From: Nocardiopsis sinuspersici
GTDB lineage: Bacteria > Actinomycetota > Actinomycetes > Streptosporangiales > Streptosporangiaceae
Assembly (NCBI GenBank): GCA_008638415.1
Contig: VWVT01000014.1
Location: 62,001-126,000, forward strand
Direction of reading: 5' to 3'
DNA: 64,000 bases
Shown: piece by piece, positions 37,170 through 44,142 of the stretch
Layout: each line of letters starts with the position of its first letter
Position numbering within the stretch: the first letter of the stretch is position 1
Position numbers and translations under genes: made by a program
The notes under the pieces: model-generated
Seen by the model: the letters and a program-made list of their open reading frames with translations, nothing else
What the model was told of the DNA's origin: nothing
Database searches by the model: none

Positions 37170-38137
37170 GCCTTCTCCTCCCTCAGGCTGCGGCCGGTCA
37201 GGGTCAGGAACACGTCGTCCAGGGTGGGCCGCTGCACCCGGACCGTGAGCAGGGGGACCCCGGCGGAGTCCAGCGCGCGCAGCAGCTCGGGCAGCACGGT
37301 GTCCCCGCGCTCCACCCGCAGGCGCACCTCGGGTTCGCGACCCGGCGCCGTGACGACCTCGGCCGCCCCGGAGGAGAGCGTCCGCTCGGCGACCCCGGCA
37401 CCGGCGCGCGCGTGCTCCTCGTCCGGCACGGAGAAGGCGACCAGGTCCCCGGAGACCTTGCCCTTGAGCTCGTCGGCGGTGCCGTCGGCGATGACGCTGC
37501 CGTGGTCGATGACCAGGACCCGCTCGGCCATGTCGTCGGCCTCGTCGAGGTAGTGGGTGGTGAGCACGACCGTGGTGCCCAGCCGCTCGCGCAGACCGGT
37601 GATGTGCTCCCACAGGTTGGCGCGGCTGTGCGGGTCGAGCCCGGTGGAGGGCTCGTCCAGGAACAGCAGCCCGGGCTCGTGGATGAGCCCCATCGCGATG
37701 TCGAGCCGCCGGCGCTGGCCGCCGGAGAGCTTGGTGACCACGCGGTCGGCGGCGGAGCCCAGTTCCAGCATGTCGAGCAGTTCGCCCGAACGGCGGCGCG
37801 CGGTGCGCCGGTCGAGCCCGTACAGCAGCCCCTGTGTGTACAGTTCCTCCCCGGCCCGCTGGTCGTCCCCGGCGCCGTGGCCCTGGCCGACGAAGCCGAT
37901 CCCCCGGCGCACCCTCGCGGGCTCGGCGCAGACGTCGTGTCCGGCGACCACGGCCGTTCCCGACGTGGGCTCCAGCAGTGTCGTGAGCATGCGCAGCGTG
38001 GTGGACTTCCCCGCCCCGTTGGGTCCGAGCAGGGCGACGAGCTCGCCCTCGGCCACGTCGATGTCGACGCCGCGGACGGCCTCGACGACCTCCTTGCCGA
38101 CCCGGAAGTTCCGGGTCAGGCCACGTGTACGGATCAT
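37166..38137 (-). CDS. ABC-2 exporter ATPase, DrrA-like
   Basis: 323 residues: Walker A GPNGAGKST near residue 40, signature LSGGQRRRLDIA near residue 140, Walker B LLFLDEPSTGLD, H-loop LTTHY. The last 90 residues form the DrrA-type C-terminal extension (QRPTLDDVFLTLTGRSL). It energises the membrane partner encoded next. The promoter region to its right contains an AT-rich inverted repeat unusual for this genome, a good candidate for the PadR operator. The conserved Q in the Q-loop is present in FVGQGHG. Confidence 0.92.
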   Translation of the reverse strand: MIRTRGLTRNFRVGKEVVEAVRGVDIDVAEGELVALLGPNGAGKSTTLRMLTTLLEPTSGTAVVAGHDVCAEPARVRRGIGFVGQGHGAGDDQRAGEELYTQGLLYGLDRRTARRRSGELLDMLELGSAADRVVTKLSGGQRRRLDIAMGLIHEPGLLFLDEPSTGLDPHSRANLWEHITGLRERLGTTVVLTTHYLDEADDMAERVLVIDHGSVIADGTADELKGKVSGDLVAFSVPDEEHARAGAGVAERTLSSGAAEVVTAPGREPEVRLRVERGDTVLPELLRALDSAGVPLLTVRVQRPTLDDVFLTLTGRSLREEKA

Positions 38138-38152
38138 CCGGCCCCCTTCCTA

Positions 38153-38209
38153 TTAAAACTTGAACTCGGGACGAGTGTGCACCACCCGAACGGGATATTC
38201 AAATTTTAG
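38153..38209 (-). promoter_or_regulatory. Candidate operator of the DrrAB-like genes
   Basis: Two AT-rich 12-mers, TTAAAACTTGAA (38153-38164) and TTCAAATTTTAG (38198-38209), are inverted with 10 of 12 positions paired and centres 45 bp apart, about four helical turns. They flank the small palindrome CCCGAACGGG. The block precedes the ATPase gene by 16 bp. Confidence 0.5.
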
Positions 38210-38301
38210 TAAGAGCGGTCTCCGCCCGCCCGCGCGCGGACGCGTCCCCCTCCGGTCAGTGCTTCGGGGAGTGCCCGGCGAACGTGGTCAGTACGTCCAG
38301 G

Positions 38302-38828
38302 TTCCGTTCGGTGGACTCGGTCCTGTTCCGCCGGGGGCGAGGGCGCCGACGGGGTTCTGGAGGATTCGTAGGTGGGGCTGCGAGGAACGAGCCGCCATAC
38401 CGGAGGATCCGAAGGTTCCCGTACCTACGGCGCCCGAACACGAGGCAAAGCGCAGCGCAGCCTCAAAAACAACACAGCGAGGGCGCCGACGGGGTTCTGG
38501 AGGATTCGCAGGTGGGGCTGCGAGGAACGAGCCGCCATACCGGAGGATCCGAAGGTTCCCGTACCTACGGCGCCCGAACACGAGGCGAAGCGCAGCGGAG
38601 CCTCAAAAACAAAACAGCGAGGGCGCCGACGGGGTTCTGGAGGCCGCGCAGGTGCGTCCGTGAGGTACGAGCGGGCGCACCGCAGGGGCCGAAGGTTCCC
38701 GTACCTACGGCGCACGAGCACGAGGCAAAGCGCAGCGAAGCCTCAAAGACGACACAGCAGGGGCGCCGATACCTGCGGCGCACGAGCACGAGGCACAGCG
38801 CAGCGGAGCCTCCAGGAGACACGGCTTA
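38302..38828 (-). repeat. Stop-anchored repeat family, element B with 140-bp tandem array
   Basis: The largest member. On the minus strand it begins at the TAA stop of the PadR gene, passes a GAGGC...GCCTC hairpin and a shortened unit (38759-38828), then three full units starting at 38619, 38479 and 38339 in plus coordinates, exactly 140 bp apart. It ends in a distal block (TTCCGTTCGGTGGACTCGG from 38302). The units are about 90 percent alike. Because 140 is not a multiple of three, the many frames it opens cannot be one protein. It fills the whole gap between the PadR gene and the DrrAB promoter region. Confidence 0.9.
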
Positions 38829-39401
38829 GGACTCCGCCGGCGGCAGCCCGAAGGCGTCGGGGGCGTCGTCGGCCATGGTGTACTCCCCGGCTCTCAGGGA
38901 GGCGATGAGGTTCCGCGTCCACTGGATGTCGGCGTCGATCGTGCCCCTCCAGAGGTTGAACAGCTCGCGCACGTGCCCCGGCTCGCCCCGGCTCTCGGAG
39001 GGGAGCAGCTCACCGCTGGTCTTCTCCAGCAGCTCCAGCCGCCGGCGCAGCAGGTCGACGACCTCGCCGCGCGGCAGCGAGGTCATCAGGGTGACCGCCG
39101 CGAACAGCATCGCGGGGTCGTCCCTGCGCGTCAGCCCGCGGCGCAGGAGCCGGTGGATCTCCGCGACGCCGTCCTCGGTGATCGAGTAGGAGGTGCGGTC
39201 GACCACCTCGTCCCCCTCGGCGACGAACTCGCGCAACTTGCCCTCCTGGGAGAGCTTGCGCAGGGCGTGGTAGATGGACCCCCACTTGATGTTGGCCCAT
39301 TCCTCGGCCCCCCAGGACAGGAGCGCGCGACCCACCCGGTACCCGTGGGCCTGCCCCTCCATGCGCACCACACCCAGGACCAACAGCCGCGTCGCCGACA
39401 T
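38826..39401 (-). CDS. PadR-family transcriptional regulator
   Basis: 191 residues. A PadR winged-helix N-terminal domain (LLVLGVVRMEGQAHGYRVGRAL, IKWGSIYHALRKLSQEGKL, RTSYSITEDG) is followed by a helical C-terminal domain of the longer Vir-type. PadR regulators often repress adjacent multidrug ABC exporters and are released by ligand binding, which fits the DrrAB-like genes downstream. The ATG at 39401 has GAGG 6 nt upstream; a GTG two codons earlier is possible. Its TAA stop is the first base of repeat element B. Confidence 0.88.
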   Translation of the reverse strand: MSATRLLVLGVVRMEGQAHGYRVGRALLSWGAEEWANIKWGSIYHALRKLSQEGKLREFVAEGDEVVDRTSYSITEDGVAEIHRLLRRGLTRRDDPAMLFAAVTLMTSLPRGEVVDLLRRRLELLEKTSGELLPSESRGEPGHVRELFNLWRGTIDADIQWTRNLIASLRAGEYTMADDAPDAFGLPPAES

Positions 39402-39517
39402 CTCCACCCTCGTTCAACCGCAGATCTCCCCCAGCCTACGAGGGCCGGTACGGCGCACCGGTGCCTCCGCCCGGGTGTGCGGCGCCACAGTCCGCGGCGC
39501 CGCGGTCGGCGAAGCGG

Positions 39518-39563
39518 AGAGGGGCGGTCCCGGCTCCCCCTCCGGAGCCGGGACCGCCCCTCT
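39518..39563 (-). terminator. Strong hairpin terminator after the sulfur-carrier gene
   Basis: Perfect 20-bp arms (AGAGGGGCGGTCCCGGCTCC and complement) with a 6-nt loop lie about 19 nt past the stop of the sulfur-carrier gene. It should isolate this operon from the PadR gene. Confidence 0.85.
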
Positions 39564-39581
39564 TCGGGACTCGTCGACGGG

Positions 39582-39860
39582 TCAGCAGCCCCCGGCGACC
39601 GCCGGGATGATGGAGATCTGGGCTCCGTCGGCGATCTCGGTCTGCAGGCCCTTCTCGAAGCGCACGTCCTCGTCACCGACGTAGACGTTGACGAAGCGGC
39701 GCACCTTGCCGCTGTCGTCGAGGATGCGGGCGCGGATACCGGGGTGGTTGGCCTCCAGGTCGTCGAGGACCTCGGCGAGGGTGTTGCCCTTGGCCGTCAC
39801 CTCGGAGGCGTCGTCGGTGTAGGTGCGCAGGATGGTGGGCACGCGGACGCTGGCGCTCAT
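39582..39860 (-). CDS. metO: MoaD/ThiS-family sulfur-carrier protein (CysO/MetO-like)
   Basis: 92 residues with the ubiquitin-like fold: VRVPTILRTYTDDASEV, LAEVLDDLEANHPGI, RRFVNVYVGDEDVRF, ending IIPAVAGGC. The Gly-Gly pair would be activated to a thiocarboxylate; one Cys follows it, so a protease must first expose GG, as known for some CysO relatives. Sequence is close to mycobacterial CysO (same AVAGG end). Here its partner is the threonine-synthase homologue upstream, the arrangement described for MetM/MetO in Streptomyces, where thiocarboxylated MetO gives sulfur to O-phosphohomoserine. The ATG at 39860 has AAGGAAG upstream. Confidence 0.85.
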   Translation of the reverse strand: MSASVRVPTILRTYTDDASEVTAKGNTLAEVLDDLEANHPGIRARILDDSGKVRRFVNVYVGDEDVRFEKGLQTEIADGAQISIIPAVAGGC

Positions 39861-39975
39861 GGCGGACTTCCTTCTGGTGGGAGACTGCGGGCTGGTGCGG
39901 GCCCCGGCGGACGCACCGGGGCCACGGGGGCCGGGGCTCGTTCTCCGGCGCATCCACCCCGGAGGGTGTTGGTTC

Positions 39976-40115
39976 GGGCGCCGCCAGGGTTCTGCACGAC
40001 GAGGCAAGCCGCGAGCGAGGAACGAGCGGCAGGCGCCGCCGAGGAAGAATCCCTGGCCTCTTGGGCGCCCGAACACGGGCCGAAGCGGAGCGGAGGCCCC
40101 GAAGAACACCGTCTA
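39976..40115 (-). repeat. Stop-anchored repeat family, divergent element C
   Basis: Begins at the TAG stop of the threonine-synthase homologue. It keeps the hairpin (GGGCC...GGCCC here, where other members have GAGGC...GCCTC), the GTGTTCGGGCGCC word, the GCTCGTTCCTCGC word and the final CAGAACCC...GGCGCCC, but the rest has diverged. It separates two genes that should be one operon, so transcription must pass through it. Confidence 0.75.
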
Positions 40116-41372
40116 GGCGAGACCGGCGCCGGTGAAGGCGCTCAGGGACGGCTTGATGGTGGCGGTCACGCCGGAGTCGACGGCGTTCAGGGTCTTGAGC
40201 CCGTCACCGGTGTTGAGCACGACCGTCTCGGCCTTGGGGTCGAGCCTGCCCTCGCGGACCAGCTTGCGCAGGACACCGGTGGTGACACCGCCCGCGGTCT
40301 CGGCGAAGACGCCCTCGGTGCGGGCCAGGAGCTTGATGGAGTCGACGATCTCCTCGTCGCTCACGTGCTCCACCGAACCGCCCGTGCGCTGGGCGATGTC
40401 CAGCACGTACGGGCCGTCGGCCGGGTTGCCGATGGCCAGCGACTTGGCGATGGTGTCGGGCTTGACCGGCTGGATGACGTCGATGCCCTTCTCCCAGGCC
40501 TGCGCGACCGGGGAGCAGCCCGTGGCCTGGGCGCCGAAGATCCGGTACGGGCGGTCCTCCACCAGGCCGAGCTCGACGAGCTCACGGAAGCCCTTGTCGA
40601 TCTTGGTGAGCTGGGAGCCGGACGCGATCGGGATGACGATCTGCTCGGGCAGGCGCCAGCCGAGCTGCTCGGCGATCTCGTAGGCCAGCGTCTTGGAGCC
40701 CTCGCCGTAGTAGGGGCGCAGGTTCATGTTGACGAAGCCCCAGCCCTCACCGGCCGGGTCTCCGATGAGCTCGGAGCAGAAGCGGTTGACGTCGTCGTAG
40801 TTGCCGTCGATGGCCACGACCTTGCCGCCGTAGACGGCGGCCATGACCACCTTGGCCTCCTCCAGCCCGGCGGGGATGAACACGCAGGACTCGAATCCGG
40901 CGCGCGCGGCGGCGGCGCCGACCGCGCCGGCCAGGTTGCCGGTGGAGGAGCAGGAGAGGGTGGTGAACCCGAAGGTGCGGGCGGCCTCGACGGCGATGGC
41001 GACCACGCGGTCCTTGAAGGAGTGCGTGGGGTTGCCGGAGTCGTCCTTGACGTGGAGGGAGTCCAGGCCCAGCTCGGCGGCGAGGCGGTCGGCCCTCACC
41101 AGCGGGGTCAGGCCGGGGGCCATGTTGGGCAGCTCGGCGACGTCGGCCGGGACGGGGAGCAGGGAGCGGTAGCGCCAGATGCTCTTGGGGCCGCTCTCGA
41201 TGTCCGCGCGGGTCACGGTCCCGAAGTCGTAGGCGATCTCCAGGGGTCCGAAACAGGCCTCACAGGCGAACCGGGGGGTGAGGTCGTAGCGCTCACCGCA
41301 CTCGCGGCACGAGAGCGCGGTACCGGGTCCGAAGGCTTGCTTGGAGGTGGGTTCGGTGACGGTAATCGCCAT
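40113..41372 (-). CDS. metM: Threonine synthase homologue; probable MetM-type homocysteine synthase
   Basis: 419 residues of the fold-type II PLP family. N-terminal CRECGERYDL ... CEACFGPLE forms a four-Cys zinc ribbon; the PLP lysine is in PTHSFKDRV near residue 115, and the phosphate cup is SCSSTGNLAG. By sequence alone it would be called threonine synthase (O-phosphohomoserine to threonine). Two context facts argue for homocysteine synthesis from O-phosphohomoserine: a SAM riboswitch controls it and a sulfur-carrier gene follows it, as in the Streptomyces MetM/MetO route. A plain threonine synthase remains possible. The ATG at 41372 follows GAGGGGAG by 9 nt. Its stop is the start of repeat element C. 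Confidence 0.8.
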   Translation of the reverse strand: MAITVTEPTSKQAFGPGTALSCRECGERYDLTPRFACEACFGPLEIAYDFGTVTRADIESGPKSIWRYRSLLPVPADVAELPNMAPGLTPLVRADRLAAELGLDSLHVKDDSGNPTHSFKDRVVAIAVEAARTFGFTTLSCSSTGNLAGAVGAAAARAGFESCVFIPAGLEEAKVVMAAVYGGKVVAIDGNYDDVNRFCSELIGDPAGEGWGFVNMNLRPYYGEGSKTLAYEIAEQLGWRLPEQIVIPIASGSQLTKIDKGFRELVELGLVEDRPYRIFGAQATGCSPVAQAWEKGIDVIQPVKPDTIAKSLAIGNPADGPYVLDIAQRTGGSVEHVSDEEIVDSIKLLARTEGVFAETAGGVTTGVLRKLVREGRLDPKAETVVLNTGDGLKTLNAVDSGVTATIKPSLSAFTGAGLA

Positions 41373-41387
41373 GGCGAGGCGTCTCCC

Positions 41388-41525
41388 CTCATCTTTCCTG
41401 GCGGACACCTTGTCCCCAGGCCGGAGTTGGCACCTGCCCCAGCCGCCTCGCGGGTTCGCGAGTATCGCATGCTGGGATGGTTGCCGGGGCTTCGCAGGGC
41501 CGGTCCCTCCACCCCTCTGGATGAG
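41388..41525 (-). ncRNA. SAM-I (S-box) riboswitch
   Basis: The leader of the metM-like gene has the S-box core in order: CTCATCCAGAG, GGTGGAGGGAC, CGAAGCCCCGGCAACC, then GGTGCCAACTCC, closed by GATGAG that pairs with the opening CTCATC (P1, 41525-41520 with 41393-41388). The GAGGGGAG ribosome site directly abuts the 3' strand of P1, so control is probably at translation. No terminator hairpin with U tract is seen between aptamer and start. Confidence 0.95.
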
Positions 41526-41808
41526 CAATATGAAGTTGTCGCGGGTCCTGTCGGATCCGCACCGTCACTGTAACGGACTCGCTGACCGGTTTTCCACGCC
41601 TGGTGACCCGCGCAACACGAACGTGCTCACATGGTGAGACGACACCGGTCGGGACCCCGCGCACGCACGTGCGGCACCGCGCGCCTGTGACGTGCGCCCC
41701 GCTTGGCCTGGGACGGGTTTGGGGCCGCTGTCCACAGGCGAGACCTAGGGTGCGCCCCGTGCGGTGCGCGCACCCGGTTCCAGCCGTATCATCCGAGAGG
41801 ACGACCAC
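41526..41808. other. Intergenic region between the riboswitch and otsA
   Basis: Holds the unassigned promoters of the metM-like gene (leftward) and otsA (rightward). I see no gene, tRNA or strong hairpin here. Confidence 0.4.
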
Positions 41809-43245
41809 GTGGACAAGGCACAGATCCTCATCGCCTCCAACAGGGGACCCGTGTCCTTCTCGACCGCCGACGACGGCTCCCTGGAGCACCGGCGCGGCGG
41901 AGGCGGCCTGGTCTCGGGAATGATCTCGGTGGCCAACGAGATCGACAGCATCTGGGTGTGCGCCGCCCTGTCGGACGCCGACCGCCGGGCAGCGGCGGAG
42001 GCGCCGCAGGCACGGCTGGACCAAGCCCACGACCTGGACGGCATGCGGGTCCACATGCTCGACATCCCGCGGCGCACCTTCGAGGGCGCCTACACCGGGG
42101 TGGCCAACTCGACCCTGTGGTTCGTGCAGCACATGCTGTACGACATCCCCAACAAGCCGTCCTTCGGCTCGCACTTCCGGCGGATGTGGGAGGACTACAC
42201 CGCCTACAACAACGCGTTCGCCGAGGCGCTGGTGACCGGTGCCGCCGACGGCGCCCGCGTGGCCGTGCAGGACTACCACCTGGCCCTGGTGCCGCGCATC
42301 CTGCGCGCCCGCCGCCCCGACCTGCGGATCTCGCACTTCTCGCACACCCCGTGGGCGCCTCCGGAGTACTTCCGGATGCTGCCCGACCAGGTCGCGCGCG
42401 ACCTGTTGGAGGGCATGCTGGGCGCGGACCAGCTGGGCTTCCAGAGCCCGCGGTGGGCGGACGCGTTCCTGCGCTGCTGCGCGGACGTCCTGCGCGCGGA
42501 CGTGGACTTCCGGCACCGCACCGTGGAGTACGGCGGCCGGATCGTCGGTGTCAACGTGCACGCCCTGGGCGCGGACGAGGAGACGCTGCGCGAGAGCGCC
42601 GCCGAACCGGCCGTGGCCGCGCGCCGGAGCACCCTGGAGGAGGCCGTCGGCGACACCAGGCTCATCGTCCGGGTGGACCGCACGGAGCTGTCCAAGAACA
42701 TCGTGCGCGGCCTGGAGGCCTACCGCGAGCTGCTGATCGCCCATCCGGAGTGGCGGGGCAGGGTGACGCACCTGGCGTTCGCCTACCCGAGCCGGGGGGA
42801 CGTGCCGGAGTACCGCGAGTACACCGACGCCGTCCTGCGGACCGCCAAGGAGATCAACGCGGAGTTCGCGACCGCCGAGTGGACCCCGCTGATCCTGGAG
42901 GTCAACGACGACTACCCGCGTTCGCTGGCGTCCTTCCAGATGGCCGACGTGCTGCTGGTGAACCCGGTCCGGGACGGCATGAACCTGGTGGCCAAGGAGG
43001 GCCCGGTGCTGTCCGAGCGGGACTCGGTGCTGGTGCTCTCGCGTGAGGCCGGCGCCGCGGACGAGCTGGGCGAGCACGCGCTGCTGGTCAACCCCTACGA
43101 CACCGTGGAGACGGCGGAGGCGCTGCACAGGGCGCTGTCGATGCCGGAGGAGCAGCGGCGCGAGCACAGGCGGCGCCTGGCGGAGGCGGCGGTGGCGCTG
43201 CCGCCGCGGCGGTGGTTCCAGGACCAGCTGCGCTCGCTGGGCTGA
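41809..43245 (+). CDS. otsA: Trehalose-6-phosphate synthase (GT20)
   Basis: 478 residues of glycosyltransferase family 20, joining a nucleotide-sugar glucose to glucose-6-phosphate. Marks: ILIASNRGPVSF at the N-terminus (substrate loop), GGGGLVSGM, VQDYHLALVP, ISHFSHTPWAPPEYF, RVDRTELSKNI (donor-binding Arg and Lys) and NPVRDGMNLVAKE near the C-terminus. The GTG at 41809 has AGAGGA upstream. The phosphatase gene otsB lies 3 kb downstream on the same strand but separated by four genes, so the two are not an operon. Confidence 0.92.
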   Translation: MDKAQILIASNRGPVSFSTADDGSLEHRRGGGGLVSGMISVANEIDSIWVCAALSDADRRAAAEAPQARLDQAHDLDGMRVHMLDIPRRTFEGAYTGVANSTLWFVQHMLYDIPNKPSFGSHFRRMWEDYTAYNNAFAEALVTGAADGARVAVQDYHLALVPRILRARRPDLRISHFSHTPWAPPEYFRMLPDQVARDLLEGMLGADQLGFQSPRWADAFLRCCADVLRADVDFRHRTVEYGGRIVGVNVHALGADEETLRESAAEPAVAARRSTLEEAVGDTRLIVRVDRTELSKNIVRGLEAYRELLIAHPEWRGRVTHLAFAYPSRGDVPEYREYTDAVLRTAKEINAEFATAEWTPLILEVNDDYPRSLASFQMADVLLVNPVRDGMNLVAKEGPVLSERDSVLVLSREAGAADELGEHALLVNPYDTVETAEALHRALSMPEEQRREHRRRLAEAAVALPPRRWFQDQLRSLG

Positions 43246-43290
43246 GGCCCTCCCGCAGCCGGCACGCGCCCCGGCCGGCCGCCCCGGGGG

Positions 43291-43887
43291 TCAGCCCCGG
43301 GCGGCGTCCTTCCCGTCCGCCTCGGCCAGGAGCCGCACCACGATGTCGGACTTGGCGTCGGCGTAGTCCTGGATGCGGTCCCAGGTGCGCTCGGCCAGCT
43401 CGCGTTTGACCGCGGCGTAGCGCTCACGCGCGTCGGCGTCGTCGATGAGGAGGTCCCGGAAGCGGCGCATCCGCTCCGCCTCCTCACAGCCCTCGCTGAA
43501 CACGTGCAGGTTGAGGTTGACCTCGGTGCCCTTGAACACGCGGTGCTGGTACCAGTCGGGCTCCCTGATCACCAGGGAGTAGCCGACGGCTTCGAGGTCG
43601 GGCATGTAGGCGGGCTCGTCCGAGGAGTCCGCGACGACCAGCAGCAGGTCGACGCAGGGTTTGGCGGCGAGGCCGGGCACCGCGGTGGAGCCGACGTGCT
43701 CGAAGAGCAGGATCCGGTCACCGAGCGCGGCAGCGACCCTTCGGGACTCGCGCTCGAAGAGGTAGGGCCACTTGGTGTCGTACTCGACGAGGCGGACGCG
43801 TCCGTCGACGAGGTTGCGGAACTCGGGTGCGATCCCGGTCCGCGAACCGCCTCGGGAGGGCAGGGGAGACGCTTCGAGGGGTGACAT
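43291..43887 (-). CDS. GrpB/UPF0157 family protein
   Basis: 198 residues of the GrpB family, a nucleotidyltransferase-like fold: VRLVEYDTKWPYLFERE, the signature FEHVGSTAVPGLAAKPCVDLLLVV (Gly-Ser and the two Asp-like positions) near residue 60, and FKGTEVNLNLHVFSEGCEE. Some relatives act on CoA (dephospho-CoA kinase fusions); free-standing members are of unknown function. The start ATG 43887 gives the usual family length; a frame extension to 43923 is possible. Confidence 0.8.
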   Translation of the reverse strand: MSPLEASPLPSRGGSRTGIAPEFRNLVDGRVRLVEYDTKWPYLFERESRRVAAALGDRILLFEHVGSTAVPGLAAKPCVDLLLVVADSSDEPAYMPDLEAVGYSLVIREPDWYQHRVFKGTEVNLNLHVFSEGCEEAERMRRFRDLLIDDADARERYAAVKRELAERTWDRIQDYADAKSDIVVRLLAEADGKDAARG

Positions 43888-44142
43888 TCTCAAAGCCTTG
43901 TCCCCCTCACGTGCCTGCGTCAAGACCGTTCACCGTTCCTTACATATGCACGTGCGGCCATGACGTCACTGTTCGTGGGGCGCCCATGACGTGCGGCGAC
44001 CACGGACCGTGTCCGGCCTCGGCCGCGGAGCCGCCGGAGCGGGGCGGGCCGCGACGGCGCCGTCCGTGCGGAAGCCGTGCGCCGTGCTCACGGCCGCGCC
44101 CGGTGCGCGGCCGGGCCAGCCGCCGGGGCACCCGGCGCCGGG

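Noticed and set aside
38160-38829. Long Arg-rich open frames on both strands across the 140-bp repeats (also at 3.0 and 55.8 kb)
   Set aside because: The 140-bp period shifts frame each unit, there are no ribosome sites, and the same words appear in different frames at different elements.
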